Counted from the stretch's first letter, positions 1 through 13,054 are shown. The stretch: 64,000 nt of DNA from Brachypterus glaber (GCA_958510825.1 OY294047.1:37855747-37919746), one strand, 5' to 3'. Program-made: numbers and translations. The notes: a model not told the origin generated them from the letters alone.

Positions 1-519
1 AGCTATTTATTGGATAAAACCTTGTATGGCACTCATGGGTAAACCGATATTGCCCTCTCGAGAATTAACCTGCTTGGCTGACGCCTCGCAGGTTAATTTT
101 CTCATGGGCAATATCTTACTTTACCCACTAGTACCATAAATAACTATTATTGCTCAATTTTTTAAGTTTGTTCCTTTATTTAACTCGAACATCAGCTCTA
201 TTCTTAACCATTCGCAAAAATAATTCGCATACGCTATTGCTAAGAAAGCTAATATGTGATTTGTTGTATCATAGCAACTGCGTATGCGTAATATTTTTTC
301 GGTTGGTCCAGAATAGAGCTGCAGAATCGAATAATAAGACTAAAGTTTTTAATTAATCTGGTATTGCCAGAAATAGTTATTTATGGTACTAGCGGGTAAA
401 GTAAGATATTGCCCATGAGAAAATTAACCTGCGAGACGTCAGCCAAGCAGGTTAATTTTCGAGAGGGCAATATCGGTTTACCCATGAGTGCCATATAAGG
501 TTTTATCCAATAAATAGCT
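1..519. mobile_element. Foldback/MITE-like element with ~148-base terminal inverted repeats
   Basis: The first ~148 bases (AGCTATTTATTGGATAAAAC...) return as a near-perfect reverse complement at about 371-519, leaving a ~220-base AT-rich centre. Each arm also holds its own hairpin (AATTAACCTGC ... GCAGGTTAATT around 62-104 and 420-462), so the element can fold at two scales. No transposase is present. The 68-codon frame at 150-356 lies in the centre and resembles nothing known. The left target duplication cannot be seen because the window starts at the element edge. Confidence 0.85.
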
Positions 520-2220
520 TAGAAATTCATATTTTTATTAAAAATTTTAATGAAATTTACAAGAAAATAATTTGACAAGTGACAGTTGAGTGGGTAAAAT
601 AAATAATAATCCACTCAATAAAGTAAAAGCCACGCGGGGGTTATTATTGAGTTTATCTATTTAAAATAAAGCTGCTAATTTTCTCATTATCTGTATGTAT
701 TGGATAAATAACCTTTGTGTTGGTTCTGATATTCTAATAATTTAACAGTTTTCAGTAGGATTGTGATATAAAACTTTCTACAGACTTTGGCGAATCCAAA
801 TTTAAACGCAAAGTTTGTTCAAAAGAATAATATCAAAATGCCTAAAAATGTCAATTTTTCGCGATATTTCTATTCAGGTACTGCTGCAATGTTTAAATCT
901 AATGTATCTAAACTTGTTTACCCAATATTTAAAATTTCAGTCCAAAGATCCAATAAAAAATATAACAAAACCATTGTAAAATTTAAAATTACCTTTTCTA
1001 GTGTATTCTTTGAGGACTCGGTATAGGGATATAGCAACGGCCTCCATAGTTCTTGTGTTGGATTGGTCAGAGCGAAACTGGAATGAAAAAGAGCGGATTA
1101 GTAAAGCTGATTAAACTGTTCTACGAAATTAATTCTGTGTAATCTACCGTGTTGACTGAAAAATCCGCATTTCAATTAGTAAAATTTATTAAATTTTTAA
1201 ACAATAATTAAAATAAGTATTTTTAAATAATTTTCAACATAATAAAAACCATTAGCCATAAACTGGTTTAAAATTAAGTTTAATATTTACAAAATATAAA
1301 TACAGTGTGGAGTTTTAAAAATAAATACACTTGATAACTCTTAGTTAATAATAATAATATTTCCAATTGAAAAGGTTTCTCGAACGGGTCCATTTTTAGG
1401 AGCGGGACAACTTTTAATTTTACTCATATATTAAATAGAATAATTTAAGAAACACTTTATTTAAAAGGTTTTTTGATTTATTTTTCAAAAGTGTTTCGTT
1501 TTTGAAAATTTAGTCATTGATTTTTGAGTTATTTTTAAGTTGTTTAGCGGCGCCACCCTCTGAGCACGGTAAAATTTAAATGAGGGGTTCTGTCACATTC
1601 AGGGCCGTAGAGAAAAAATCCCACTACTGCTAAAAATGCACCTTTTATATTTTTAACCCATGAAATATGCAATTTTTTTGAATGTCAAGAAAGGTGGCGT
1701 CGTGGGGAGGCTACTAAGAAACTTTAAACAAAAATGTTACAGAAACATAATCCTGTTATTGAGGATGCTGGATAAAAACCTTTCATATCTGTAAAGATGG
1801 TAGATTAGCACACTTGATTATTTCTCAATGATCGTTCGAATATTGGAGGAAAATTAATCGTGTATAGTATTATGAGAGAAAATTCCCTAAACGAACAGCA
1901 CATTAGGTTTGAGTGATTAATTGAAATCCATAAATAAAGAGACAAGTAAATTTTCTTTAATGATCTTTCCATGTTTTCTTGCTCGCAGAAAAATTATGTT
2001 ATGTGATTTAGCAATGATTGCTAAAATATATAGAGAATATTACCTTATCTCTTACATTTTAAGGCCCAATGATCTCCTACATACATATATTTTTTTGGTT
2101 TTCATTACTATACTATTTTTTTGTGAGATAAATATAGCAATAGTTCATATATATATTTAGTAATAACTCCTATAATATAATTCTTATAATAAAAAATTAA
2201 ATACAGAATATGATACAGAT
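520..2220. other. No gene seen; AT-rich intergenic sequence
   Basis: No coding or RNA gene is supported here. Short frames at 787-1026 and 1921-2160 have no recognisable motif and AT-driven composition. A weak inverted pair (GGCGCCACCCTC near 1550, GGTGGCGTCGTGGGGAGG near 1692) may be a decayed MITE. Confidence 0.6.
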
Positions 2221-2224
2221 ATGA

Positions 2225-2560
2225 CATGAAGTTAGTTTTGGGAGACACAAATGCAAAAATGGAAAAAGAGGAAATGTTTAGACCGATAATAGTAAACATG
2301 ACAAAACATCGAAAAATGAATAGATGCTTATAGATTTTGCAAAAGAAAGAAACTTAGTAATAAAAAGCACATATTTTCAGAAAAAGTGGAAGTGTAAGAA
2401 GAGTGAGACGACATAGAAATAGATGGAAGACGGAAGTGAAGAAAATATGAGTAAATTCGGAGTTAGTGGATGGAAAGGACGAACTAGAAACAAGAAAGAA
2501 TCTTCCATATGGAGAAAATTAGTTCTTAAAGCCATGGGCCTTCCTGACATTTAGTGCTTA
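2225..2560 (+). pseudogene. Degenerate non-LTR retrotransposon fragment (endonuclease domain plus 3' end)
   Basis: Around 2230-2310 the plus strand reads KLVLGDTNAKMEKEEMFRPI, matching the 'LGDFNAKIGKEE' segment of apurinic-type endonuclease domains in non-LTR retrotransposons. It is soon broken by stops. The stretch at about 2400-2555 resembles the arginine/lysine-rich C-terminal part of such polyproteins (GWKGRTRNKKES...WRKLVLKAMGLPDI), so the piece looks internally deleted. It is non-functional. The family is uncertain. Confidence 0.55.
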
Positions 2561-2594
2561 TCAATATGTGTGACCCTATACAGAGTCACATATA

Positions 2595-3306
2595 TACAGA
2601 GCCGTCCAAAAGTCACCCCCCCCCTCTTAACTTTTGAACCAGTTGAGATATGGACTTCACATTTGGAACTTTTAAATAAGACAACTTAAACTATCTTTTA
2701 ACATATATTTAATACTTTCAGCTCTTAAAATGTGGGCAGGGGGGCATGGGGGCACATTTTTTTTAATGGAAATGGGGGTCGTGTAATACATCATTTTAAA
2801 GCTTATAACATTCTCCATTTAACTCCATATTTTTAAATAAAAAAAAGATTGGGTTTAAAATGGGGTTGAAAATGGGTATTAATGTCAAAATTCCTCTAAA
2901 AAAAACAAATAATTTTTTAAAAATGCCTAATTTCATCATAAAAAAATGTTAATTATACTTTTAAACTAATTTTAGTTGACATAAATAAAAATTTATAAAA
3001 AAAAACTTAAAAAATCGAATGTTTTAGCACAAAAAATTGAAAAATCAAAACCTTAAAAAACATTTAAAAAAAAAATAAAAATATTAGTTTAAATAGAGAA
3101 TTTTATAAGCTTTAAAATGATGTATCACACAACCCCCCTTTCCATTTAAAAAAATGTCCCCCCATGCCCCCCTGCCCACATTTTAAGAGCTGAAAATATC
3201 AAATAAAAGATAGTTTAAGTTATCTTATTTAAGAGTTCTAAATTTGAAGTCGATATCTCAACTCGTTCAAAAGTTAAAAGGGGGTGACTTTTGGACCGCA
3301 CTGTAT
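2595..3306. mobile_element. Long inverted-repeat element, family B, copy 1
   Basis: The left end ACAGAGCCGTCCAAAAGTCA returns inverted at 3285-3305 (TGACTTTTGGACCGCACTGT). Inner blocks also pair: the GGGGGGCATGGGGGCACAT region with ATGTCCCCCCATGCCCCCCT, and GTAATACATCATTTTAAAGC with its complement. Arms are roughly 250 bases with an A-rich centre. A second copy lies at 44191-44805 and fragments at about 28065-28112 and 36800-36870. No coding capacity. Confidence 0.85.
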
Positions 3307-3769
3307 ATATAATAAAAAGGTCACCAACTAAATTAGTATTTTTTTATCAGAATGCAGTATTAGTCATCATAGTGCATCAAAATTTTAATTAAGGGTAAAG
3401 TATCAAAGCGTTTTATTAAAAGTTAATATATCCTAAACCTGTTAACCAAACTTTACGATATTACTAATAATATTACTAGGAACAAGCCAGTTAATCAAAT
3501 TAAAAGCGTCCAGTACAAATGTTTTCTGGTAACTAAATGAGTCATTTACAAACTGCAAAATGTTTGTGGTTTTGAGTTGTTCATGAAAATTATTTTAAAC
3601 GAATACGCCCTATTATTTATTTTACTTAACAACACACAGAAATGAAAATTAAACCGACCAAAACTTTATTTTATTATAAGTAGTATTTATGTTATTATTG
3701 TTGGTTAAAAATAATAACCATTCAAACATTTAATTTAGATACAGTAGTTAGTAGCCAGTTTTATATATC

Positions 3770-3905
3770 TAGTTGTTAGGTCGTAGAAAAAATAGTATAC
3801 GCACCTCGACGCAAACCATTTCAGCACATCGAGTGCTTGTTTTACTCCTAGTTTTTTTTCTCGTTCACTAAAAACTAGGTTCGCGTACTCGGTGCATAAT
3901 ATACT
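3770..3905. repeat. Dispersed repeat, copy 1
   Basis: GTTAGGTCGTAG, AAAAATAGTATA, GCACCTCGACGCAAACCATT and the following CACATCGAGTGC recur at 16882-16960 in the same orientation. Similarity stops soon after the TTTTACTC motif, so one copy is truncated or the element is short. Confidence 0.7.
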
Positions 3906-3911
3906 ATTATA

Positions 3912-4673
3912 CAAAATTTTCATATATAATTACAAAAGAAGGTGAGAATTATGCGGGAAAAATTCGCTATTTTCATGAAAATTTGCTGTCTGGAAATAAT
4001 TACGACCGGGCGATGCCCCTGGAGTAATTATTTCCTTTGATAGCAAATTTGAATGAAAACTGGGAATTTTTCCCGATAATTCGAAGAATCATGTGTAATT
4101 CGGAAGTTTTTTTTTTAATAATTTATAATATGTCAAACCAACTTTTATATTTTTTTCATCGCAAATTGATATAAATTGTTTTATTACTTATCTTAATATT
4201 TTTACGGGCATATTCTTTGATTTGATTAATTTAATTACATTCTCAACTGCTAAACTAAAACTTTTCTGTCCATTTTTAAATTGCAAATTAGAGTTCTGTC
4301 AATAGTTTAGTCACTTACTACAGTACTGACTAGCGCGGTACTGCGCTAGGCTTGCAAGCATGTTCATAAAAGTCAACCTATAAAAATTGGCATTACATTT
4401 TATAAAAAGAATTAATGAGGTATTTTTTGGTAAATAATAAATTAATAACAATAATTATAAATAGTAATATATTCATATTTAATTATTAATTAGTTTTAGG
4501 TATGAAATCTTGTTGTAAAAGAGAACTGCTGAAAAACAAAATACTACAGCGATTCTCACTAGAATTTTCTACAGTAGAAAATTCCCAATATAGCTATAAT
4601 ATGATTGCACAGAAATAAACATGTGGCCAGAAATATTGTTAAATGATTGGTTGATAAAAAAAAATAATCAATA
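3912..4673 (+). repeat. Dispersed ~760-base repeat, family C, copy 1 (plus orientation)
   Basis: Shares its length with an inverted copy at 53899-54662 and with an internally deleted inverted copy at 8655-8940. Markers are a palindromic block (GGAAATAATTACGACCGGGC, GCCCCTGGAGTAATTATTTCC), a segment with CTAGCGCGGTA, and a hairpin with CTACAGTAGAAAATTC. No long reading frame. Probably a non-autonomous mobile element, class undetermined. Confidence 0.8.
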
Positions 4674-5604
4674 AAATAGAACCTTTCACGAGTATGTAAT
4701 AATAATATGGTTAGAGTAGGTTAGTGACTAGCTTTTTGTTATTTTAGAGTAGTTCTTTTTTTATAGAAATGGACTACTGCCAAAAAGGTTGGCGACCATT
4801 TCGCTAAATTGATAAATAAAAATCGAGAATGGAATACTAGATTTAAACCAAAAACTAACTTTAACAGCAAATAGTGGATGCTTTTATACAATTTTTTATT
4901 TTTTTTTTAACTTTTTTTGGAAATGTTGTAAGAACTGTAGTGATTATTTTAACAACTCTAGTAAATATTTTAGAACTGAGTAAAAATCAATTTTTTTAAT
5001 AAGAAAAAGCTAACTTTTATGGCGATTATATCGGAATAGGCTTACTGCCATCTATTAATAAATTATCTTATCTTATCTATAAGGAGCCAGACCAAAAAAA
5101 TATATGATATAAAAAAAACTTAAGAAACATAAATGAATGATGAAACAAAAATGGAAAAAAATAAAGTTTTAAAAAGTTTGATTTAAAAATATAATATTCG
5201 AAATAAAAGAGAACGTCTTAACATATAAAATATTTATTTATTCACTTCGTAAATTTTACATAAATACTCCACTTTTTTAATGGAAACATCCGCTTACACG
5301 AAACATCTTATAAACTACACTCTAAAAAAATAAAGGCAAAATTGCCAATAAAATTTTACCTGTACCGATGCTGGGATTTTACTATGTTTAGTAAAATTCT
5401 GGTTAGAATGACAATGGTAGAATTCTACAATTATTGTTTAGTTTAAATTTTTAGACAAAATAAATTATGTTTAATAATTATTATTATTATCATTATTATA
5501 TAATATAATAATGATTATAATTATTGTTATATTATATATTAACTATATGAGTAGTATGATATAGGCTTACAAGTTGAAGAAATCAATTTTGCGGCTCATC
5601 GTGT
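4674..5604. other. No gene seen; AT-rich with simple TTA/ATA repeats
   Basis: Nothing coding is supported. The segment 5470-5540 is a degenerate ATT/TTA microsatellite. The rest has no recognised element. Confidence 0.6.
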
Positions 5605-5966
5605 GTTCAAGCAAATTAGACGAAAAAACGACGAATAGAAGAAATAATTTATAAAGTTTTGAAATTTTGGTTGTGAACTCTCAGTAGGAACCCAAATACA
5701 GATCCAAGAGTTATTATCCCCCGGTGGGAGCTTTATCCCCTTTTGCTACAAAAAAAACCACCCCCAAACGTGACCTCATGACGCTTTTCTGCATTTTTCT
5801 CGTGAAGCGTTACACCGACGAGAAAATATTAAAGGACTTATTATATTTTCCATGAGAGGGGTGAGAACTCTTCTGATCTGTAATTGGGTTCCTACTGTGA
5901 GTTCACAACCAAAAGTTTAAAACTTATTTAAATTATTTCTTCTAAAGAGTCTAATTTGCTTCAACT
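5605..5966. mobile_element. MITE-like inverted-repeat element
   Basis: Left arm GTTCAAGCAAATTAGAC ... GAAGAAATAATTT ... GGTTGTGAACTCTCAGTAGG pairs with right arm CCTACTGTGAGTTCACAACC ... AAATTATTTCTTC ... GTCTAATTTGCTTCAAC. Arms are about 110 bases around a centre that includes CCCCCGGTGGGAGC. No coding capacity. Confidence 0.8.
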
Positions 5967-6527
5967 ATAAACAAATACACACATACTAATACATACATAC
6001 ATACTTTCTAATTATATTCAAATTCAGCAACCTCTAAAAGTTCGATACACAAATTTATAGATACAAATATTAGTTATTTGCACCTTTTCATCCGCCATTT
6101 TGAATACGCCATATTGGAAATGCAAATTTCATATTCGTTCTCAGCGAACTTAAAAAAGTTAAGTAAAAATTTTCAAGAGAAATTACACAGTAAAAAATTA
6201 TTGTCTCAAAAGCTTAATGCAAATTCTAATGATGTCGAAGGGATATACTTCGAATAGCCATAACTTTGCGAAAAAAAAATCGTAATTGATCTCTTGAACT
6301 CTTAAAGTAAAGGGTAAGAGTGATACTAAATAATGTAACTGGAGAGACAGACCAAAAAAATTTTTGCACCCTGACGTGATGGGCCAATTCTGATTCCGAT
6401 TCTACGCAGCAAATTACTTCGGAAATTACCCTTAGCTTTCCAACAACTAAACCATGTTGACCTGTGTTATTAATAAGAACTATTAATTAGAATATATTTT
6501 AATAATAATAATATAATAATAATTTAT

Positions 6528-6590
6528 TTATTTATTAGCATAGCTATTTCAATTTACAATATTTATATTATTACAAAGCTTAATTTATAG
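6528..6590. repeat. Short dispersed repeat shared with 38985-39050
   Basis: TTTATTAGCATAG, ATTT, AATTTACAATATTTATATTA occurs here and at about 38992-39035 in the same orientation. It may be the 3' tail of a retroelement, but too little is present to say. Confidence 0.55.
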
Positions 6591-7107
6591 AAACAATTCT
6601 GTATCGTGTAGCTGTATAGATAGTAAACTAGGCCACAATTCGTGTTGAGCTCAAATTTTTAGGACTAAATAAATTATCTTTAATGACTATCTGTCAAACT
6701 GCATGATAAAAAATAATTCCCAAATGTATATCAAACCAATTGTCCGTGCAGCATCAATTTTACGGAAAAAGATTTACGATCTCGTCAAATACTGCCGAGT
6801 CCAATTGCTAAGTGTCGTTTAAAACAGCCGGATAATTTGCAAAAATATGATAAAAAAAGAATAAATAAATAAAAAAAATTAAGGGGATATTTATTCATTT
6901 TCATTAGTTTTTCTGTACATCATTTCCTTACATGTTGCTAAGTTTGGATTTAATTATTTGTTTTGGGCATTAAAGAAAGTTTATTTTGAAGCAGTTGGCA
7001 GTCATTTAATGCATTCAATTTAAAATATACATTTACTTATATCCAAAAAAAAAAGTTCCTAAACTAAAACATTGGGGACGGTGGTCTCAATTTTTTTTCA
7101 AGGCAGT

Positions 7108-7244
7108 TAATGATCACCCTGTATATGGTGATATACAGGGTGATTAACTTTAGGGTTCATTTGCCGACCAACCTTTATAGGAACTTTTTTAAATATTTTT
7201 CGATACAGAATCACCTCTTAAATTTTGGCATGCCTGTTATTGAT
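7108..7244. mobile_element. Short MITE with TATACAGGGTGAT termini, abutting the end of a second copy
   Basis: TATACAGGGTGATTAACTTT at 7130 and TATTGATCACCCTGTATA ending at 7244 are terminal inverted repeats of a ~115-base element. Just upstream, TTAATGATCACCCTGTATA (about 7108-7127) is the right end of another copy, so two elements sit head to tail through a shared palindrome. Confidence 0.75.
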
Positions 7245-8339
7245 CACCCTGTATAGTAAATACGTAAGTTTGTAAATAAATACGTAGGATGACTCATAAA
7301 TAAATACGTAAATACCTAAATACGTAAGTGACTCATATAAATTACGGAGGTTGCGGTGAACGAAACGTATACGGGGAAGGCGGTTTCAGCATGAGTCACT
7401 TTCACGTATTTTACGACTAAAAAGGAGGTAGGAGAAAAAACGCGAATTCAACGTGCACGTGTTTTTAGTTAGATTTTGTTTTCAAGTATATTACTTCTTA
7501 TTTTTTGCCGCATTCTTTCCATAGCTTTAGAACCGTGTATCAAACAATAAAACAAAAGACGTACGTCAAAGATACAAATACTATTTTGCAAACTAACCTC
7601 AAAAAAATAATTGATTCCTTGCTGAAACCTATTTTTGTCAGGGATTAGGACTAATCCGACAGGAATAATCCTAATTTATCATGATAAACTGAAATCCGTG
7701 TAAATGACATTTAGTGAAAGATCATCTGCGAACTATTTAATAATACATCTGCAAACCTGGACAATGTCAAATGGACATGCATAGGCTAGTGAGCAATTAA
7801 ACTTAACAAGTGTCTCTTTCATCCAGTTCGCCGTCTTCATCCAATAAAGACGGAAGGTTAACGTTTAGCTTAAATAATTTAGTTTTTAAGTGAGTCTTTG
7901 TTACGACTATCACATTACTATCATAATGCTAATAAAATTTAATTTCAAGAAATGAACATAGTATAATATGCACACAAATAGAGTAAAAAAAAAAACTTAA
8001 ATTGTTAACATAAACACTGAATAATATCTCAAAAAATGTTAATGAATTTAATTTGAAACGTACAACGTGTAAGATAAGTTTTTTTAGGTTTAAAGATAAC
8101 AGGTTAGCGTTTGCATAAAGATCATTACACAGTGAGAAGTTTTTTGCGAGTCAAGATAGAAAAACAAACAATATACCCCAAAAATTTGGACTTTGGGGAT
8201 GGGAATTCCCAGACCACTTCGTTGTGACCCGAAGTCCTAGATTACAGGAAGAAAAAATAGGGTACAAATACATATTTGTATCGAGCTGGCCAAATTCCAA
8301 AGGAAAAGGCCACGATTCTTTGAAAAAGAAGAAGAACGC

Positions 8340-8600
8340 ATAATACGTAATGGCATAATTTGCAAATGTTCGTCCTCTTCTTCTTCTTCTATCATCTATT
8401 AACCAATCTTGTGCCCTTATGTATTAGGACCGCCAATGGATAATCTTGTCATATGCCGTATGCAAATTATGGCAGTATGTTATTATGCTCATGCAAGCCT
8501 GTGGATATGCCTTGAGTCCTACTATGAATATATGCATAATCATATGCATATACGCATAGGCATATTATGCCTAATAACTTCAAGGTTAGATATGATATTA
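8340..8600. other. Non-coding stretch rich in GCATAT/ATGCAAAT motifs
   Basis: Contains one perfect POU-type octamer (ATGCAAAT near 8460) and many overlapping ATGCATA/GCATAT words between 8440 and 8570, next to a CTTCTTCTTCTTC tract. The 79-codon frame at 8409-8648 has no domain. It could be a regulatory cluster or a decayed simple repeat; the sequence does not decide. Confidence 0.3.
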
Positions 8601-8654
8601 TTTTGTTTTAAAATGAGTAGGAAGTACCTTTTGCCTAAGGTATTATAAAATTAT

Positions 8655-8940
8655 GCAGATTATTTTTTAACGCTTTTATCAACCAAACATTTAACAATAT
8701 TTCTGGGCACGTGTTTATTTCTGTCCAATCATATTATAGCTATATTGGGAATTCTCTACTGTAGAAATTTCTAGTGAGAATAGCTGTAGTTTTTTATTTT
8801 TTATTTCTCTTTTGCATCAAGATTTCCTGCAGGGGAGATGCCCCGGTCGTAATTATTTCCAGACAGCAAATTTTCATGAAAACAGTGAATTTTTCCAGCA
8901 TAATTCTCAGCCCCTTGTGTAATTATATATGAAAATTGAA
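8655..8940 (-). repeat. Family C repeat, copy 3, internally deleted
   Basis: Begins with TTTATCAACCAAACATTTAAC and CTACTGTAGAAATTTCTAGT, as in the copy at 53.9 kb, then jumps directly to GCCCCGGTCGTAATTATTTCC and the ATAATTCTCAG end. About 470 bases of the full unit are missing, including the CTAGCGCGGTA segment. Confidence 0.75.
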
Positions 8941-9524
8941 GAATTTATTGTTTAATAACGCAGAACAAAGCCGTACATTAATATTGAACCTATTTCATTT
9001 ATTTAAGAATTTGTTGATCTCTTTAACCATATTGAGATTGAAACATGTAAATTATTTTATAATAATACAGTTAAATTTATTGAGTAAACAATAAAAACGC
9101 TATTTCATTGCCTCCTAAGATCCGTATTGACAAAACATTGGATTGCCATAACAATGACTAAACAAGAACCACTGCTTTTTTACGTCTACATAAACTTGTA
9201 AGGAGCTAGACATTCATTTACAGTTTATCTGTCTGACCTACTTTGATTCAATAAAAACAAACGTTACTTATTTGTTTCATTTGTGAACTTCAAGTTTTAT
9301 TATTGGGAATACCGGCAGGAATTGCTGCAGGAATAAACCACTTAACTGTTATCAGATTTTTTCTAAGGGTGTAATACTCAAGGACAAAAAATCAATCAAT
9401 AATGTTCTAAATTTAGGTTTTACCAATTCATTGCATGAAAATAAGTCTACACCGAGAATTTTTCACCGTATTAAATACTTAAAAATTTTAAATACAAGTT
9501 TTTATAGTAACAAAAACAAAACAA

Positions 9525-9725
9525 TGTTTCGAATTTTCCCAAATCGCCAAAAAATGTCCTAGACAAAAATTCTTGGATAAAAATGTGTTTCATGAAAAAA
9601 TAAGAAACTGTCATTCTGTCCATCCGTCTGTCCGATATCACGTTTTTTGTAGACAAGATAACCCAAGAACGAATAATCCGATTGATTTGAATTTTTCAGG
9701 AAAAATCAAGTTCTATAAGGGGAAG
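9525..9725 (+). repeat. Dispersed repeat, copy 1 (shared with 51045-51240)
   Basis: GTCCTAGACAAAAA, TTTCATGAAAAAA, GTCTGTCCGAT, CGAATAATCCG and TTTTCAGGAAAAAT appear in the same order in both places. Frames on both strands here are products of the repeat, not genes. Confidence 0.7.
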
Positions 9726-10117
9726 TTTTTTTTAATTTTTTTTTCAAAAATTTTTCGTTTCTCAAAAAAAGATCTTAAAAAAAAATAATATAATATAATT
9801 AATTAATATTTTTTTTTAATTTTTCGTTTTTCGCAAAAAGAAAAAAATGATTTTTTTTTTCAAGTTTTTTTGTTTTTTTTTTGTTTTATTTTTTATTAAG
9901 TATTTGAGAAAAGGCAATATAGGTAAAACTCACTGTGTATTTACTGTGAATAGTATATAATGGACTGCGTAGCATTACATATTTTCACAGCTTGTTTAAA
10001 AAATAAAGTTACTAGGGGTTTCAAATATACAAAATCGTTTAGTATTTAATATGATAATAAGTACTCAGTATTTATCATAAAGTTACAAATTCGTGTTCTT
10101 AACTTGGTCAAAGAAGG

Positions 10118-11075
10118 GTATCGTTTTAAATAGGAGTTTTGGGCTAAATAAGAAAAATATGTTTTTGTTTAAAAAAGTGCAAAATGATGAAAAGAAATGA
10201 TAAAAAACTGTGTTATTTGTTGATAAAGAACAAAATGAAAAAAAAAACTAAGGAATTATTTGATATCGTAAACCCGACAACATCGCATTATTCTTGCGTT
10301 AAATGTGACTATCATACTGAAAAAAAGCAATATTTTTTGTTTATTTACAAAACCAACATAAATACGTTTAGATAGAATATATAATAAAAACACTGTTCAA
10401 TATTAATGAAATATATTTATTTTTAATTAAATATATTTAATTAATATTATAGTTAAGTTAAAAGTCTATGTGTAACTTTTTCATAATCTAGTTTTAAATC
10501 ATATTATGGAAATAAACTAATTTAACATGTTGAAAGCCAGATTAAATTACTTGTCTTGGGTAACACTGTCCCATGGAATTAGATGCTTTGGGTTATCGTT
10601 GAAGCTAATAGTTTGCTTACAATGTTATTATAGTATAAATACCTCAAAAATAACTCCATAATCGTACTGAAACTTAAGAAACTAGTAACGTAAGTCCAGC
10701 CTAATTACACATTGAATTACAGTATATTAAATCCGTGAAAACTAATAAAACACAACCAAATATTTTAATATTATAGTCAAGAGCAGTGAACACAACACAG
10801 ACCCACTTTGACTCCACTGTAGTAATTAATGTGCAAAGTTATTTTTATTTTGACGAGATAACATTTGACACTTGATGTTTCGTGCAATGTTGCCAAATCG
10901 TACATTGACATATGTCAAACGTCTTAAATAAAATAATTAATTAAAGTATGTTCCGGGATGTAAAAAGGGCTGAAGTTTTGGCTAAGTATTTATTTTTTAT
11001 GTATCTATAAGCGTGTAAAGTCTTATCGTTGCAGGCGATTTAGCCCAAAATGCTATACCCTCCTTTTAAATAAAA
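10118..11075. mobile_element. Probable inverted-repeat element with weak termini
   Basis: GGGTATCGTTTTAAATAGGA, TTTTGGGCTAAAT near 10117-10146 match, inverted, ATTTAGCCCAAAATGC, TATACCCTCCTTTTAAATA near 11038-11072. The interior is AT-rich and non-coding. The pairing is short and imperfect, so confidence is moderate. Confidence 0.45.
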
Positions 11076-11958
11076 ATAATTGATTTACAATAAAATAACT
11101 ATAAGACTTTTTAGGTAAATATAGAAGATCACTTCAAATCTTCAGTGGAAAATTAAACACTTCTTTGCTTCCCTTGAAAAGGGCCTTATCCCTTTTTTTT
11201 TATTTTTGATAATATTCTTACAAGGGGCCTTATTATTAATCAGTGTAGCTGCAGGTGACTGTTTTGATGCCACCCAAGGGCCTAACTCAATTTAGCAATT
11301 TTTTGAGATAAGCCCCTTTGTAAGGAAGGCTACAACTTGATCAAAGAAAAATATGTAACAATTACACAATAAGTAAATGAAATTTTACATATTTTTTACA
11401 GTGTATATCATTATTGCTTCTTTATTTATCAGCATGAAAATTAAGTTCAAAAAGATAAAATAAATGATTCAAAATTATAAAGTTAAAATTTCCATTAAAT
11501 TCTCTGCTAATAAATTTTACATGCTTGAGTTAATTTCAAACTTCTATTGAATTGTTAATTTATTGATCATAACCTAACTTTATGTAAAACTTTTTAACGC
11601 TCTATTTAGCAAGATTTCCATTAAAAACAACTCTTCAACATATAACTAATAGCTATTAACTATAGGATATGAATAAAAACATTTTATATAAAAAAAAACA
11701 AAACTATATAAAAATATAAACAAATATTGTAAATGATAGCTCTGTGTTTCCTCCTTTATTTTGAATTAATTCTTTTATTTTTAAAATTAAATTTACTTAT
11801 TTAAAAAGGTCAAAAATGACTTTATATTTGTTGAACGTATCGTAAAAAAAATGTTTTATATTTTGATGTGATCCCTAAAGAACTTTTCAATTTTAAAATG
11901 TAGATTTTTTTAATTAAGATTTTTTACAAATTTCATATTCATTTTATTTCTAATGTAC

Positions 11959-12832
11959 GGGAGACTGTTGTACCTGGGATCACAATTTACTTTTATATTT
12001 TTCTAAAGGCCATTTTTTTAAATATAACAATGAAAAGAGTCTCTCCTGATAACACCATTATCCTACACATTATTTATTTTTTTAGAATTGAAATATTAAA
12101 TAGTTATAGAAAAAATATATATAGGTAGTTATATTTTATTGTAATGTGATCAATGGTACAAGACCACAATGTACCATTGATCACATCCTAGTGTAGCTTG
12201 GATCATCAACGTTATGTACCTACAAGGAAGATAAAATGTATTAAAAACAACATTTTTATGAAGAAATTTGTATTTTATTGTTTCATTACAAAAAGAAATA
12301 AGATTGCAATATTGTGTTGAAGTATACCCTAATTTTTATTTGTATACATGTTTACAAGAAGTTACAATGTTAAATTTTTAACTTAAAATTAATAGGCAAT
12401 AGAAAAACTAGTTAGCTAGAAAAGTCTACCTATAATCATTGATCAGTGGTACAGGACGTTGTCTTGATCCAAGGTATATGATGGTATCCTTATCAACATT
12501 CTAGGTTATGTTTAAAACTGAAATATGGCATAACAAATTACTTACCAATAAGCAGTGATTCAGATAGAATATGATTTAAAACACAAAACACAATCGTCAA
12601 CTTGTAAAAAAAATAAACAGTAAAACCAAAAGTTGTTACTTTTTGAGCTAGAAAATTGTATTTCTATTTTACTCAAAATCAATAGCACATGGACAACCAC
12701 TCTCACGCTTGCTTGCACTCTTCTGAGTAAACATTGTCTTAGTACAGTTTTGTCACGTAGATAGCAGCATCTGTCAAGAAACTGAAGGGTGATCCAAGGT
12801 ATACTACTATAATCAAGGTACAACAGTCTCCC
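11959..12832. mobile_element. Non-autonomous DNA transposon with repeated subterminal motifs
   Basis: Termini GGGAGACTGTTGTACCT and AGGTACAACAGTCTCCC are inverted repeats. Inside, a GATC-(c/a)AAGGTAC-like motif recurs about seven times in both orientations (near 11975, 12148, 12168, 12196, 12441, 12467, 12790). Clustered copies of a short motif near the ends are typical of transposase-binding sites. The 87-codon minus frame at 12560-12823 overlaps the right end and has no transposase motif. Confidence 0.75.
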
Positions 12833-13054
12833 CTATGTATGAGTTACATTTTTAATATGTAGTATTTTATAAAACGTTATTTTTCAAAAAAGAAAACATA
12901 GAGAATATAAATTATTTTAAAATGAAATTTTTCTGTTCTAAAGCAAGAATACAAGTTATTTTTATTACTCCAAGTTATGAGTATTGTAAATCCTTCTTGG
13001 TATTTGTACAAATTAAAATTCCATAAATACTTTAAAGTATAAATATTTTATTTA

